Source: Methylophilaceae bacterium 11 (GTDB lineage Bacteria > Pseudomonadota > Gammaproteobacteria > Burkholderiales > Methylophilaceae). Taken from it: a stretch of 64,000 nucleotides of DNA. Location: positions 620,001 through 684,000 of the forward strand of contig JCKJ01000001.1 of NCBI GenBank assembly GCA_000525025.1. The letters run 5' to 3'. The notes below the pieces were generated by a model. That model was not told the origin of the DNA. It was given only the letters and a program-made list of their open reading frames with translations, and did no database searches. A program made the position numbers and the translations under genes. This document shows positions 43,592 to 53,418 of the stretch, piece after piece (the first letter of the stretch is position 1; each line of letters starts with the position of its first letter).

Positions 43592-44683
43592 ATGTCTGGC
43601 AATACCTTTGGCACCTTATTTACGCTCACTTCGTTTGGTGAGTCACATGGACCCGCAATTGGCGGTGTAGTGGATGGATGCCCCCCAGGATTAGCGCTGT
43701 CTGCAGAGGATTTACAGATTGATTTGGATCGCCGTAAACCAGGGACCTCTCGTCATGTGACGCAGCGTAATGAGGCGGATGCGGTGGAGATTCTATCGGG
43801 GGTGTTTGAAGGTAAAACCACAGGTGCGCCTATTGGCTTGTTGATTCGTAATACAGATCAACGCAGTCAGGATTACAGCAAGATCATGGACACGTTCCGC
43901 CCGGGACATGCCGACTATACCTACACCCAAAAATACGGCATTCGCGACTATCGCGGCGGCGGCCGTTCAAGTGCACGAGAAACAGCAGTGCGTGTTGCTG
44001 CAGGTGCAATTGCCAAGAAATGGCTCAAGCAAAAGTACGGCATACAAATTCGCGCATACCTCAGTCAGCTCGGTGAAATTGATATTCCGTTTGTTAGCTG
44101 GGATTGTTTAAATGATCCGGAAAATAAATTATTTTCGCCGAATATGGACATCATGCCTAAGTTAGAAGCGTATTTAGACACAATACGCAGTGAGCGTGAT
44201 TCTGTCGGCGCTAAAATCACTTTGGTGGCTGAACATGTGCCAGTCGGTTTGGGTGAGCCGATATTTGATAGACTGGATGCTGAAATTGCTTACGCCATGA
44301 TGGGCATTAATGCGGTAAAAGGGGTGGAAATCGGCGCAGGATTTGCCTCTGTTGCTCAGCGCGGCAGTGTACATTCTGATGAATTGACGCCAACAGGTTT
44401 TGCAACCAATCATGCTGGTGGCGTATTGGGCGGCATATCAAGTGGGCAAGAAATCGTCGTCAATATTGCGTTTAAGCCAACCTCCAGTATCCCGCAGCCA
44501 CGTAACTCCATCGATAAAACCGGTGAACCGATACTGATGCAAACCACAGGCCGACATGACCCTTGTGTGGGTATTCGTGCGACACCGATTGTAGAGGCAA
44601 TGCTTGCCCTAGTGCTGATCGATCATGCGTTACGCCATCGTGGCCAAAATGCAGATGTGGTGACGACCACACCAGTGATTTAA
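43592..44683 (+). CDS. aroC: Chorismate synthase AroC
   Basis: A 363-residue FMN-dependent enzyme that makes chorismate from EPSP. The N-terminal [14 protein letters not shown], the middle [11 protein letters not shown] and the C-terminal GRHDPCVG are the three family signatures. All are intact and the length is normal. Confidence 0.98.
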   Translation: MSGNTFGTLFTLTSFGESHGPAIGGVVDGCPPGLALSAEDLQIDLDRRKPGTSRHVTQRNEADAVEILSGVFEGKTTGAPIGLLIRNTDQRSQDYSKIMDTFRPGHADYTYTQKYGIRDYRGGGRSSARETAVRVAAGAIAKKWLKQKYGIQIRAYLSQLGEIDIPFVSWDCLNDPENKLFSPNMDIMPKLEAYLDTIRSERDSVGAKITLVAEHVPVGLGEPIFDRLDAEIAYAMMGINAVKGVEIGAGFASVAQRGSVHSDELTPTGFATNHAGGVLGGISSGQEIVVNIAFKPTSSIPQPRNSIDKTGEPILMQTTGRHDPCVGIRATPIVEAMLALVLIDHALRHRGQNADVVTTTPVI

Positions 44684-44706
44684 GCTAATCAGCGATTTTA
44701 CTTGCT

Positions 44707-45879
44707 GTGAGTCACGCTCTCCACGCGAATCTTTCCCGCTTTTACTTTATCTACTATTTCTTCGTAGGTGCTTTTGTACCTTACTGGGGTTTGTATTTAC
44801 AGTCCGAGCAATTTTCGGCTGCTGATATCGGTATCCTGATGTCGCTATTTCAAATTAGCCGTATTTTTGCGCCCAATTTCTGGGGTTGGCTGGCGGATCA
44901 TACTAAGCAGCGTGTCGTTTGGATTAAGCTCACGGCTTCGCTTGGGTTGATAGGCTTTATAGCAGTATTTTGGGCACATGGATTTTGGGCGTTATTTTTT
45001 GTGATGGCGGCGCTCAGCTTGTTTACGAGTTCTACTTTACCTTTGTCTGAATCATTGGTGCTGGCACATTTGGCCACCACCAATGGACACTATAGTCGCA
45101 TACGCATGTGGGGCTCGCTAGGCTTTATTGTGGCTGCGGTTATTTTAGGTTTTTTAATCGATGCCTTTGGCATTCAGAGCCTACTTTGGTTTTTATTGTC
45201 GGTGCAGGTTGTATTGTACCTGCTCACCTTCAAGTTACCCGAGGCTGTTGTTGCCCCGCATAGCCATGATCAGTTTTCAATGTGGCAAATTATCAAACAG
45301 CCTGCTGTCATTGCCTTATTGGTGGGTTGCTCGCTGATGGTGACTGCGCATGGCGTGCTCTATAATTTTTACTCCATTTACTTGGCCGAGCATGGTTACA
45401 GCAAAACGATGATTGGGTTTTTGTGGGCCATCGGTGTCATCTGTGAAATTGTGGTGTTTATGCTGATGCCAAAAATCATGGGGCGCTTTACGCTCAAGAC
45501 CATTTTACTGATTAGCCTAGCGTTAGCCGTTATCCGCTTTAGTATGATTGGCTTAACACCGGATCATGTCTATCTATTGTTATTGGCGCAGTGTTTACAT
45601 GCATTTACGTTCGGTAGTTTTCACGCTGCATCGGTAGAGGTCATCACCCAGTTCTTTAATGGACGCCATCAGGCGAAAGGGCAGGCCATTTATAACAGTG
45701 TTGCTTATGGCGTAGGTGGCGCTGTCGGTGGATTGGCAGGTGGCTTTGCCTTGCAATATTTAGGCGGGCAGTATACCTTTACGCTTGCTGCCGCGTTTCC
45801 ATTATTAGGGTTTGTAGTCATTATGATGGGCTTGAAATTAGCGCAGCCATTTGCATCGAAGGGAATGTTCAGTGAGTAA
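44707..45879 (+). CDS. MFS transporter, HcaT/phenylpropionate-transporter-like
   Basis: A 390-residue transporter with about 12 membrane spans. The N-terminus (FVPYWGLYLQSEQFSAADIG) and WGWLADHT in the loop after span 2 fit the MFS_1-like group that includes HcaT. The start is GTG. The substrate cannot be told. Its stop overlaps the next gene. Confidence 0.82.
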   Translation: MSHALHANLSRFYFIYYFFVGAFVPYWGLYLQSEQFSAADIGILMSLFQISRIFAPNFWGWLADHTKQRVVWIKLTASLGLIGFIAVFWAHGFWALFFVMAALSLFTSSTLPLSESLVLAHLATTNGHYSRIRMWGSLGFIVAAVILGFLIDAFGIQSLLWFLLSVQVVLYLLTFKLPEAVVAPHSHDQFSMWQIIKQPAVIALLVGCSLMVTAHGVLYNFYSIYLAEHGYSKTMIGFLWAIGVICEIVVFMLMPKIMGRFTLKTILLISLALAVIRFSMIGLTPDHVYLLLLAQCLHAFTFGSFHAASVEVITQFFNGRHQAKGQAIYNSVAYGVGGAVGGLAGGFALQYLGGQYTFTLAAAFPLLGFVVIMMGLKLAQPFASKGMFSE

Positions 45880-46528
45880 ATTAATGCAGTTCGGCATCAG
45901 CGCTGTTCTAGTGTTGGGTATGACAGGATTGGCCAGTGCTGATACACAAGTAAATGTAGTGGGACTGTTTGCTGGCAAGGCTTTGGTCACCATCAATGGC
46001 AGCGCTCCACAGACCTTGTCTGTAGGGCAGACAAAAAATGGAGTGAAGTTGGTAGCCGCTGACAGTCAGCAAGCCACACTGTTGATTGAAGGTAAGACTA
46101 AAGTGCTGGGAATGGGACAAGGCGTTTCGGCTGGCGGCGGGGCAGAGTCAACACAAAATCAACCAGTTAATCTGTACGCAGATTCTGCGGGCCATTTTTT
46201 TGGTAATGCGACGGTGAATGGTGCTAATTTACGCTATGTGGTGGATACTGGTGCAACTTCTGTGGCGCTGAATAGTGCAGATGCCAAACGTGCTAATATT
46301 AATTACTTAAATGGCGAGAAAGGCATCGCATCTACTGCGGGCGGTAGAATTGTGGTCTATCGTGTGACATTGAATACACTCAAAATTGGTAGCATTGTGT
46401 TGAACAATGTGGAGGCAGTAGTAAATGAGGGTGGATATCCGGAAGTGGTCCTGCTGGGCATGTCAGCATTGAACCGTATGGATATGAAGCGCGATAATAC
46501 TACGATGACGCTTACAAAAAAATATTAG
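45872..46528 (+). CDS. Retropepsin-like aspartic protease, periplasmic or membrane-anchored
   Basis: A 218-residue protein with an N-terminal signal or anchor (residues about 6-23) and a single retropepsin domain, with the catalytic motif VVDTGATSVAL. This matches the TIGR02281-type clan AA proteases of proteobacteria. GTG 45872 overlaps the transporter stop (GTGAGTAA) and has an AAGGGA ribosome-binding site; an ATG at 45851 lacks one. The physiological substrate is unknown. Confidence 0.85.
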   Translation: MSKLMQFGISAVLVLGMTGLASADTQVNVVGLFAGKALVTINGSAPQTLSVGQTKNGVKLVAADSQQATLLIEGKTKVLGMGQGVSAGGGAESTQNQPVNLYADSAGHFFGNATVNGANLRYVVDTGATSVALNSADAKRANINYLNGEKGIASTAGGRIVVYRVTLNTLKIGSIVLNNVEAVVNEGGYPEVVLLGMSALNRMDMKRDNTTMTLTKKY

Positions 46529-46574
46529 TGGTGCTCTTCGCTAGCAACCCAATTACCTAACAACAAATAAAACA

Positions 46575-46600
46575 AAAAAACGGGCATTCGCCCGTTTTTT
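46575..46600. terminator. Bidirectional terminator between the protease gene and folE2
   Basis: A CGGGC / GCCCG stem with an ATTC loop, flanked by seven A and seven T bases, lies between convergent genes. Confidence 0.87.
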
Positions 46601-46620
46601 TATTAGTCACAATGACCGAC

Positions 46621-47424
46621 CTACTTAATGCGTTTGTCTTTCTCAATTAAAGCGTAAGCACTATGGTTGTGAATGCTTTCAAAGTTCTCAGACTCCACCA
46701 CATAAGCATCGATGCGCTTCTCAGCATTCAATTGTGCTGCGACATCGCGTACCATATCTTCTACAAACTTCGGATTGTCATAGGCGCGCTCCGTCACAAA
46801 TTTTTCGTCAGGGCGTTTGAGCAAGCCATATAACTCACAAGATGCCTGTTTTTCTACAAGCTCAATCATGTCTTCCAGCCACATAAAGTCATTGAGTAGA
46901 GCAGTAACGGTAACGTGTGAACGTTGGTTGTGCGCACCGTAATCAGAGATTTTTTTACTACATGGGCATAGGCTGGTCACAGGCACCAATACTTTTACCG
47001 TGATGCTGAATTCGCCATTTTTGATTTCACCGATGAATGTCACATCGTAATCCAGCAAGCTTTTTACGCCGGAAATCGGTGCGGATTTATTAATAAAATA
47101 TGGGAAATGCATTTCCACGTAGCCTGACTCTGCCTCTAGGCGTTTGACCATTTCACGCAAAATGGTCTCAAAAGACTCAATCGAAATGGCATGTTCGTTC
47201 ATGTTGAGAATCTCAACAAAACGTGACATGTGGGTGCCTTTAAAGTTGTGCGGTAGATGCACGTACATATCAAATACGGCCACAGTGGCTTGCTCGCCGC
47301 CAGACCTGTCTTTGACAATGACAGGGTGGCGGATAGACTTGATGCCAACTTTATTAATATCAAGGTGGCGTACATCCGGCGTGTTCTGAACGTCTTCAAT
47401 GCCTTGTAGTGTGGGTAGATTCAT
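46621..47424 (-). CDS. folE2: GTP cyclohydrolase IB FolE2
   Basis: A 267-residue type IB GTP cyclohydrolase that makes dihydroneopterin triphosphate for folate. The metal-binding Cys lies in [26 protein letters not shown] and the C-terminal NHSAYA are conserved. Start ATG 47424 ([13 protein letters not shown]). FolE2 can work with metals other than zinc, and in some bacteria it is Zur-regulated; no clear Zur box is seen here. A structured leader precedes it. Confidence 0.94.
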   Translation of the reverse strand: MNLPTLQGIEDVQNTPDVRHLDINKVGIKSIRHPVIVKDRSGGEQATVAVFDMYVHLPHNFKGTHMSRFVEILNMNEHAISIESFETILREMVKRLEAESGYVEMHFPYFINKSAPISGVKSLLDYDVTFIGEIKNGEFSITVKVLVPVTSLCPCSKKISDYGAHNQRSHVTVTALLNDFMWLEDMIELVEKQASCELYGLLKRPDEKFVTERAYDNPKFVEDMVRDVAAQLNAEKRIDAYVVESENFESIHNHSAYALIEKDKRIK

Positions 47425-47446
47425 GATGTAGGTCATCTCCAAAAGC

Positions 47447-47519
47447 GGCGGCAGCTATTTTAATTGGGCCGCCTAAGTTAACGCGTTAATTCGGATGCGT
47501 CAACGTATTGTATGCGTTG
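47447..47519 (-). promoter_or_regulatory. folE2 leader with hairpin and two palindromes
   Basis: GGCGGC (47447-47452) and GCCGCC (47468-47473) can pair just upstream of the ribosome-binding site. Beyond it lie the 12-base palindrome TTAACGCGTTAA (47478-47489) and the near-palindrome CAACGTATTGTATGCGTTG (47501-47519). Confidence 0.4.
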
Positions 47520-47618
47520 TAATGTTAATTGAAACTATTTATCCGTTATATTGTGGCGTCTTCCCTAAACTCAATACCTATCGTGCAAATTATATTGGTG
47601 AAGCAATGATACTGCGCG

Positions 47619-49475
47619 TCATTTGATGTTCAGCACGCTTAGTTTTGTACGGATAGTTTCAATCATGGCTTCTGCGTTCAGACCGCATTGGGACAGCATA
47701 GTTTCATGTACGCCGTGCTCAATAAATGTATCGGGCAAACCAAGGCAAAGTGTAGGGCAGTAAATAGATAGGCTTTGCAGTGCTTCCATGACTGCAGCAC
47801 CTGCGCCGCCCATGGCTGCATTTTCTTCAACCGTCACAATCAGTTGGTGTTGCTTGGCCATAGATTCAATCATGGACATATCTAATGGTTTTACAAAGCG
47901 CATATTCACTACCGTTGCATTCAATGCCTCTGCCGCCAGTAGGCTCTCAGCCAGCATACTGCCAAATGCTAAAATAGCTACTTGCTTGCCTTGGCGTTTT
48001 AGCTCAGCTTTACCGATTGGCAATGTTGTTAACGCTTGATTAATGATTGCGCCAGTACCAGTGCCTCTGGGGTAGCGCACTGCTGCTGGCCCAGGGTGCA
48101 TATAGCCTGTAGTCAGCATTTGTCGGCATTCGTTTTCATCACTAGGGGCCATGATGACCATGTTGGGGATGCAGCGTAAATAGCTTAAATCAAAGCTGCC
48201 AGCATGGGTGGGGCCATCGGCACCGACCAGCCCAGCGCGATCAATCGCCAGTAAAACATCTAGTTTTTGGATGGCGATGTCATGCACTAGTTGGTCGTAA
48301 GCGCGTTGTAAAAATGTGGAATAAATGGCCACGACAGGTTTCAGTCCATCACATGCCATGCCCGCAGCAAACGTGAGCGCATGTTGTTCAGCTATGCCGA
48401 CATCAAAATAGCGATGCGGATATTTTGCAGCAAATGCATTGAGTCCAGATCCGTCACACATGGCTGGGGTAATGCCCACCAGTGCCGGATCCTGATCTGC
48501 CATATCGACCAACCAGTCTCCAAACACTTGCGTATAGGTTTTTTGGCTAGCACTGGCTGTTGTCAGGCCGTTACATGGGTCGAATTTGCTCACGCCATGG
48601 TATTTGTTGGGGTCGTCTTCTGCCGGGGTAAAGCCTTTGCCCTTTTGCGTCACAATATGCAAGAACTGCATGCCTTTGAGTTCGCGAATATTGCTTAAGG
48701 TGTCTAGTAGCGCTGGTAAATCATGGCCATCAATGGGGCCAATATAGTTAAAACCAAACTCTTCGAACAATGTGCCTGGTGTCACCATGCCTTTGGCATG
48801 CTCTTCTGCACGCTTGGCAAACTCTTTGACCGGCGGCACGATATCGAGCATTTTCTTACCACTGCGTCGTACGCTGTCATAAAAACGGCCAGATAGTAGG
48901 CGTGCCAAATAGTTATTGAGCGCCCCCACATTGTTAGAGATACTCATGTCATTGTCATTGAGAATCACCAACAAATTGGCATCCATGTCGCCGGCATTAT
49001 TCAGTGCTTCAAACGCCATGCCGGCTGTCATTGCACCATCGCCGATAATGGCCACACTGCGCCTGTCGGACTTGGCTTCGCGAGCGGCTATTGCCATGCC
49101 TAAAGCGGCTGAAATAGAGGTGCTGGAATGCCCGGTGCCAAAGGTGTCGTAAATGCTTTCGCTACGTCTGGGGAAGCCCGCAATGCCATTTGGCTTGCGT
49201 AGATTATCCATCGCATCACGCCGGCCAGTCAGAATTTTATGCGGATATGTTTGGTGGCCAACATCCCACACCAAACGATCTTCAGGCGTGTTAAATACAT
49301 AGTGCAGCGCAATAGTCAGTTCTACTACGCCTAAATTTGAGGCCAGATGCCCACCCGTTTTTGCCACACTTTCTACTAAAAAAGTGCGTAGTTCCGCAGC
49401 GAGTTCCGGAAGCTGGTGGCGCTCTAGTTTTTTGAGGTCTAGCGGGGATGAAATGTTGGCGAGCAGAGTAGACAT
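47619..49475 (-). CDS. dxs: 1-deoxy-D-xylulose-5-phosphate synthase Dxs
   Basis: A 618-residue thiamine diphosphate enzyme, the first of the MEP isoprenoid pathway. [18 protein letters not shown] is the cofactor-binding motif, and [14 protein letters not shown] the second domain signature. It follows ispA by 13 bases, forming xseB-ispA-dxs, the usual proteobacterial order. Confidence 0.97.
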   Translation of the reverse strand: MSTLLANISSPLDLKKLERHQLPELAAELRTFLVESVAKTGGHLASNLGVVELTIALHYVFNTPEDRLVWDVGHQTYPHKILTGRRDAMDNLRKPNGIAGFPRRSESIYDTFGTGHSSTSISAALGMAIAAREAKSDRRSVAIIGDGAMTAGMAFEALNNAGDMDANLLVILNDNDMSISNNVGALNNYLARLLSGRFYDSVRRSGKKMLDIVPPVKEFAKRAEEHAKGMVTPGTLFEEFGFNYIGPIDGHDLPALLDTLSNIRELKGMQFLHIVTQKGKGFTPAEDDPNKYHGVSKFDPCNGLTTASASQKTYTQVFGDWLVDMADQDPALVGITPAMCDGSGLNAFAAKYPHRYFDVGIAEQHALTFAAGMACDGLKPVVAIYSTFLQRAYDQLVHDIAIQKLDVLLAIDRAGLVGADGPTHAGSFDLSYLRCIPNMVIMAPSDENECRQMLTTGYMHPGPAAVRYPRGTGTGAIINQALTTLPIGKAELKRQGKQVAILAFGSMLAESLLAAEALNATVVNMRFVKPLDMSMIESMAKQHQLIVTVEENAAMGGAGAAVMEALQSLSIYCPTLCLGLPDTFIEHGVHETMLSQCGLNAEAMIETIRTKLSVLNIK

Positions 49476-49488
49476 AACTATATGCGGC

Positions 49489-50388
49489 TTAAAATTGACG
49501 TTGAGTGATGAAACTTGCCAGACTTCTTAGCATGTCCGCTTCTTGTGCGTACGCTTCTAGTGGCGCAAGCGCTTGCTGATACAACGATTGTGCCAGTGAT
49601 TTGGCGGTGTCCAACCCTAACAGGGTCACATAAGTGGATTTATCTTGCTCGGCATCTTTACCCGCTGTTTTACCCAAAGTAGCGGTATCTGCTTCAGCAT
49701 CCAAAATATCGTCTACAACTTGAAATGCCAGTCCAATCGCTTTGGCGAATGTATCCACTGCTTGATATTTTTGTGTGTCAGCATTCGGCGCCGTATATGC
49801 ACCCATCATGGCAGCAGCGTGCATTAAAGCGCCTGTTTTTAAAGCATGCATTTGCGCAAGTTGTGGTTGAGATAATTTGATGCCAGTACTTTCTAGGTCA
49901 ATAGATTGTCCGCCAGCCATACCGCGAGAGCCGGTTGCAAAGGCCAAACAGTACAAGATATTGACTTTTTGACTAGCCTCAATGGACAGTTGATTGCTAG
50001 CAATCAGTTCAAACGCCAAACTTTGTAGCGCATCTCCAGCCAGTAAAGCGGTGGCATCCCCAAATTGTTTATGGGTAGAGGGCTTGCCGCGACGTAAGTC
50101 ATCATCGTCCATGCATGGCATATCATCATGCACCAATGAGAATGCGTGAATCAATTCTACGGCAGCCGCAGATAGATCAATATGCGCTAAAGTTGCGCCA
50201 CAAAACTCGCCTGCTGCGTACGCTAATAAAGCTCTTACACGTTTACCTCCACCCAGCACAGCATAGCGCATGGCTTGATGCAAGGTTATAGGTGTTTCAG
50301 TGTCGGCAGGCATCGTAGTCGTCAACACGTGCTCAATGCGCGATTGCATGGCGTGTGACCACTGCTCAAACTGCAAAGGAGTCGTCAT
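49489..50388 (-). CDS. ispA: Farnesyl/geranyl diphosphate synthase IspA
   Basis: A 299-residue prenyl transferase. The first Asp-rich motif [16 protein letters not shown] and the second FQVVDDILD are intact. ATG 50388 ([10 protein letters not shown]) is chosen; the TTG 50409 and GTG 50403 alternatives overlap the xseB stop, and a GTGA coupling is possible. Confidence 0.94.
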   Translation of the reverse strand: MTTPLQFEQWSHAMQSRIEHVLTTTMPADTETPITLHQAMRYAVLGGGKRVRALLAYAAGEFCGATLAHIDLSAAAVELIHAFSLVHDDMPCMDDDDLRRGKPSTHKQFGDATALLAGDALQSLAFELIASNQLSIEASQKVNILYCLAFATGSRGMAGGQSIDLESTGIKLSQPQLAQMHALKTGALMHAAAMMGAYTAPNADTQKYQAVDTFAKAIGLAFQVVDDILDAEADTATLGKTAGKDAEQDKSTYVTLLGLDTAKSLAQSLYQQALAPLEAYAQEADMLRSLASFITQRQF

Positions 50389-50395
50389 GGAAGGG

Positions 50396-50629
50396 CTATT
50401 CACTGGCAACGTTGTAGGGCGCTAAAGCATTTGCTTCGGTCAGTATGCTGACTTGCTGCTCAGCCTCTGTGAGCGACTGTTGGCATTGCTTAAGTAGCTC
50501 AGCGCCGCGTTTATAGGCTGCGAGTGACTGCTCAAGCTGTAATTGACCGGACTCTAATTGCGTAACAATAGATTCCAATTCTGCAATGGCAGATTCGTAA
50601 TGAAGGGGTTCGCTATTTGGCGCGCTCAT
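50396..50629 (-). CDS. xseB: Exodeoxyribonuclease VII small subunit XseB
   Basis: A 77-residue helical protein. YESAIAELESIVTQLESGQL is the conserved XseB block, followed by LEQSLAAYKRGAELLKQCQ. ATG 50629 (MSAPNSEP) is used. The first gene of xseB-ispA-dxs. Confidence 0.93.
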   Translation of the reverse strand: MSAPNSEPLHYESAIAELESIVTQLESGQLQLEQSLAAYKRGAELLKQCQQSLTEAEQQVSILTEANALAPYNVASE

Positions 50630-50719
50630 GAGGTGCTTGGCAATATATTGACTTAGAATTTGTCTAGATTTTAACAAAACTCTCGCAACTTGCGGCGTTT
50701 ATCACGCCATAAAGTCGGA

Positions 50720-51370
50720 TTAGGGCAAAATCTTCAGTAAAAATTGACGAATATCCGCTATCTCATTGGCGTTCACGGAATGCGCCATCGGATATTCATG
50801 CCACTCCACAGCGTATCCGGCATCCTGTAATTGCTGGCGGGAGCTCAACGCTGTATCGATGCGAATCACTTCATCTGCAATGCCATGCGCCATAAAAATC
50901 GGAATCGATTGATTTTCAATAGATTTTTGCGCAGGTAGAGTGTGTTTTAATGGCAAGTAAGTCGAAAGTGCCAGCACTCCCGCCAAAGTCTGTGTATGTC
51001 TGAGTGCTGTATGGAGTGCAATGGCACCACCTTGCGAAAATCCGGCAAGCGCAATGCGATTGGTCGGAATGCCAAGCGTGTTTGCATGGGCGATAAGTGC
51101 CTTAATTTCGGTTTGGGATGCCTTGATGCCTACAGCGTCTTGCGGACTGTCTTTGTCTAAACCAAACAAATCGTACCAAGCACGCATTTCATAACCATTG
51201 TTCATGGTAATTTTTTTGTAGGGTGCATGCGGCAACATAAAATAAATGTGTGGCAGGTTGAGCATCTCTACCACGGGTTCAAAATCATACCCATCAGCCC
51301 CTAGGCCGTGTAGCCAGATGACGCATGCGGTGGGGTGCTGTTGGGATGAAACCTTGATGTAGTCTAGCAT
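50720..51370 (-). CDS. Carboxylesterase/phospholipase-type alpha/beta hydrolase
   Basis: A 216-residue serine hydrolase of the EstB/YpfH-like group. The nucleophile is Ser112 in GFSQGG; VIWLHGLGADG forms the oxyanion region, and Asp and His follow in GIADEVIRID and MAHSVN. It is cytoplasmic, as no signal peptide is seen. The start is ATG 51370 rather than the longer frame. Confidence 0.87.
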   Translation of the reverse strand: MLDYIKVSSQQHPTACVIWLHGLGADGYDFEPVVEMLNLPHIYFMLPHAPYKKITMNNGYEMRAWYDLFGLDKDSPQDAVGIKASQTEIKALIAHANTLGIPTNRIALAGFSQGGAIALHTALRHTQTLAGVLALSTYLPLKHTLPAQKSIENQSIPIFMAHGIADEVIRIDTALSSRQQLQDAGYAVEWHEYPMAHSVNANEIADIRQFLLKILP

Positions 51371-51468
51371 TACGAGTTTAAATCTATATGAAATTACACA
51401 TTTTACCTTGTGTAACTGCAATGCTTAGAAAGTTTGTTTAAAACTTAATAAGGATTTTTTAGAAAGTC

Positions 51469-51864
51469 TTAACAGGGCTTAGGCTTGAATTTTTCATCAA
51501 TTGCTGGTGCTTGGCATTCCCACATTGATGTGATAGTAGGGCGGACTAGTTTAATTTCTTTGTTGTTTACTTGAGTTGGTGCGTTAGTGATTCTGCAAGT
51601 GATTGAAGTGTCATTGACTTCAACATCGCAATTGGCTGTGTCTGATAGTCCAATGTCGGATGGCATAGACAAACTTACGCCATCATTACGTTTTAGCTCA
51701 AAGGCGGTCCTACCCCCAGATATTTCTGCGAACGAAGCAGTCACTTTAGTTCTTGATTGATAATCAGAGTAAGCGGGAAGTGCAATAGCAGCAAGAATGC
51801 CAATAATCGCAACAACTATCATCAGTTCAATTAATGTGAAACCTTGATATTTACTTTTTTTCAT
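51469..51864 (-). CDS. Type IV pilin, second PilA-like gene
   Basis: A 131-residue type IVa pilin. Prepilin cleavage follows Gly8 ([11 protein letters not shown]), and the N-terminal helix is canonical. Two C-terminal cysteines could form the D-region disulfide (WEC...PKPC). The N-terminal half closely matches the neighbouring pilin, the C-terminal half much less. No clear ribosome-binding site is seen, and a strong hairpin lies 17-66 bases upstream, so expression may be lower than that of the first pilin. Confidence 0.9.
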   Translation of the reverse strand: MKKSKYQGFTLIELMIVVAIIGILAAIALPAYSDYQSRTKVTASFAEISGGRTAFELKRNDGVSLSMPSDIGLSDTANCDVEVNDTSITCRITNAPTQVNNKEIKLVRPTITSMWECQAPAIDEKFKPKPC

Positions 51865-51880
51865 ATTTGGCTTTGTGTGG

Positions 51881-51930
51881 TGCTATTTTAAAAAAAGCGA
51901 CTTTTAACAGTCGCTTTTTTTAAAATAGCA
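51881..51930 (-). terminator. Long perfect hairpin between the two pilin genes
   Basis: Two 21-base arms (51881-51901 and 51910-51930) are exact reverse complements with an eight-base loop. The core GCGAC / GTCGC is flanked by A and T runs, so it looks like a terminator after the first pilin. An overlapping 9-bp palindrome (TAGCATACT / AGTATGCTA) lies at about 51925-51943. Confidence 0.8.
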
Positions 51931-51956
51931 TACTAAGTATGCTATTTAATTCTGAC

Positions 51957-52367
51957 TTATGTTTGTTTGCAGGTTTTAGGAGCAAATTCAGCTTTACTTG
52001 CACCCGTTGTTACGCAACTCCAAGTGCCATCATTAGCGCGAGTCCATGTAACTTCAGCATTGATTACTTGTGTTGGTGCATTTTCGATTGCACATTTCAT
52101 GGTTGTACCAGTTGCTGTCAATGTGCAGTTACCAGTTGGTGCAGTTGGCATACCAATATCTGCACCGTCCGCGACAGGTTGACCATCGTTTACACGCAAC
52201 TCAAAAGCAGTTTTATAGCCAGAAACTTCTGCAAGTCCAGCTGCTACTTTAGCACGTGACTGATAGTCTGAATACGCTGGAATCGCAATCGCAGCCAAAA
52301 TACCGATAATCGCAACCACGATCATTAACTCGATTAATGTAAAGCCTTTTTGTACTTGTTTCATCAT
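51957..52367 (-). CDS. pilA: Type IV major pilin PilA
   Basis: A 136-residue type IVa pilin. Prepilin cleavage follows Gly8 ([10 protein letters not shown]), and Glu5 of the mature protein is present. C-terminal cysteines frame a D-region (WSCVTTG...KTC). An AAGGA ribosome-binding site lies eight bases before ATG 52367, and a sigma54 promoter is upstream. It is likely the major subunit assembled by PilB and PilC. Confidence 0.93.
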   Translation of the reverse strand: MMKQVQKGFTLIELMIVVAIIGILAAIAIPAYSDYQSRAKVAAGLAEVSGYKTAFELRVNDGQPVADGADIGMPTAPTGNCTLTATGTTMKCAIENAPTQVINAEVTWTRANDGTWSCVTTGASKAEFAPKTCKQT

Positions 52368-52442
52368 GTTGATTTCCTTTATTTAATTAAGTGTTAGTGC
52401 ATACACACTGTGTGTTATTTAAATCAGTGCTTGTAAGGCTAA

Positions 52443-52460
52443 TAGCAATGGCTGTGCCAA
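52443..52460 (-). promoter_or_regulatory. Sigma54 promoter of pilA
   Basis: On the minus strand the sequence TTGGCACAGCCATTGCTA matches the RpoN consensus: GG at -24 and GC at -12, ten bases apart. It would start transcription near 52434, giving a 67-base leader. PilS/PilR-dependent pilA promoters of this type are known in Pseudomonas. Confidence 0.85.
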
Positions 52461-52590
52461 CTTCCAGTTTTTTTTTTAAACTGTTGATTTGTAATCATAA
52501 GTTCAAGTTGAATGGCAACGTTGGTGTGGTTGTAGTAAGTTTTTAATTGGGAGAATAGAGACGAAAACTGCCCTCTATTCAGTGTTTTGC

Positions 52591-52605
52591 TGACAAAAAG
52601 TGTCA
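52591..52605 (-). promoter_or_regulatory. Candidate PilR enhancer site
   Basis: TGACA-AAAAG-TGTCA is an inverted repeat about 130 bases upstream of the -24 element, a usual enhancer distance. PilR of Pseudomonas binds TGTC-type repeats (known). The assignment is inferred. Confidence 0.4.
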
Positions 52606-52690
52606 CTTTTCTACATTTAGGGCAGTTGCAATTGCGTATTAAATTTGCCATGAGTGCTTATATTGCGTACTTGTGGCAATGGCTGAATGA

Positions 52691-52717
52691 AAAAAGACCG
52701 CAGTTGCGGTCTTTTTT
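52691..52717. terminator. Terminator downstream of the MxaD-like gene
   Basis: An AAAAAGACCGCA / TGCGGTCTTTTT stem with T-runs on both strands, about 105 bases after the MxaD-like stop. Confidence 0.75.
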
Positions 52718-52822
52718 TATCACTTCATTTAAATCTGTATTACCAAAATTTCCACCAAGGTTTGTTGGAAGATCCGGTTTGTTTTACATTGTTGGTTGAA
52801 GTTGCGCCAGTTGCCTGGCCAG

Positions 52823-53347
52823 TTACTTTGAGTTTTCGATGACCTTTTTCAAGTTAGCCAAACCGCTGTCGAATACGCCAGTGATAAATTTAACGGCTGT
52901 TTCATCATCTTGACCAGCAGGAATAGGTGGGTTGAGTTTGTAAGTGCGGTAAAAACGGCCTACCCAAGTCACAGTAGATTCACCAGCGCCTGGGCCAGCG
53001 GTCACTTGCATGAATGCGTTGTAATCAGCTACTGGTGCAACGCCGTCTACAATTTCGTATCTCAGTTTCATGTCGGCATCATCGGCAGTACGTAATTTTT
53101 CGTAGATTGTGCCGCCATCTTTTAAGGTTAAGGTTCTGAATGTTTCATCGCCTTTTTTCTCAAGTTTAGTGCTTGCAATGGCTGGGTGCCATGCGTGCAT
53201 ATTGCCAAAGTCTTTTACCACAGCCCATACTTTAGCTGGTGCTGCTTTGATGACAATGGTTTTTTCAACTTTTTGTGGGCTTGGACCGTGTGCAGCTGCG
53301 TTAAAAGAGAGCGCAGTAAGTGCGATAATCGCTAACAACTTTTTCAT
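52823..53347 (-). CDS. MxaD-like periplasmic SRPBCC protein
   Basis: A 174-residue exported START/SRPBCC-fold protein. The signal peptide ends about residue 19, and the mature N-terminus HGPSPQKVEKTI with AAPAKVWAVVKDFGNM resembles MxaD, a periplasmic accessory protein that aids electron transfer between methanol dehydrogenase and its cytochrome (known for MxaD). No mxaF or xoxF is in the window. A GGAG ribosome-binding site supports the start. Just past the stop, the -1 frame continues as a coding-like tail. Confidence 0.8.
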   Translation of the reverse strand: MKKLLAIIALTALSFNAAAHGPSPQKVEKTIVIKAAPAKVWAVVKDFGNMHAWHPAIASTKLEKKGDETFRTLTLKDGGTIYEKLRTADDADMKLRYEIVDGVAPVADYNAFMQVTAGPGAGESTVTWVGRFYRTYKLNPPIPAGQDDETAVKFITGVFDSGLANLKKVIENSK

Positions 53348-53418
53348 TCATATTCTCCACTAATGTACTTAAGCGTACTAAAGATACTTTTGGTAAAGGT
53401 ACCGGGGTACCAAATTAT

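Larger units (their letters stand above)
52368..52822. other. 455-base non-coding region upstream of pilA
   Basis: It holds the sigma54 pilA promoter, candidate PilR enhancer sites, two inverted repeats (52553-52580; 52566-52574 with 52619-52627) and the terminator below the MxaD-like gene. A 28-codon out-of-frame tail of the MxaD-like gene lies at 52740-52825. No independent gene is supported. Confidence 0.6.

Noticed and set aside
47520-47618. Possible Zur box before folE2 (TTATATTG-like stretches)
   Set aside because: No two-fold symmetric match to the Zur consensus could be made.
52439-52651. Minus-strand 70-codon frame upstream of pilA
   Set aside because: It covers the sigma54 promoter and enhancer region and has no ribosome-binding site.
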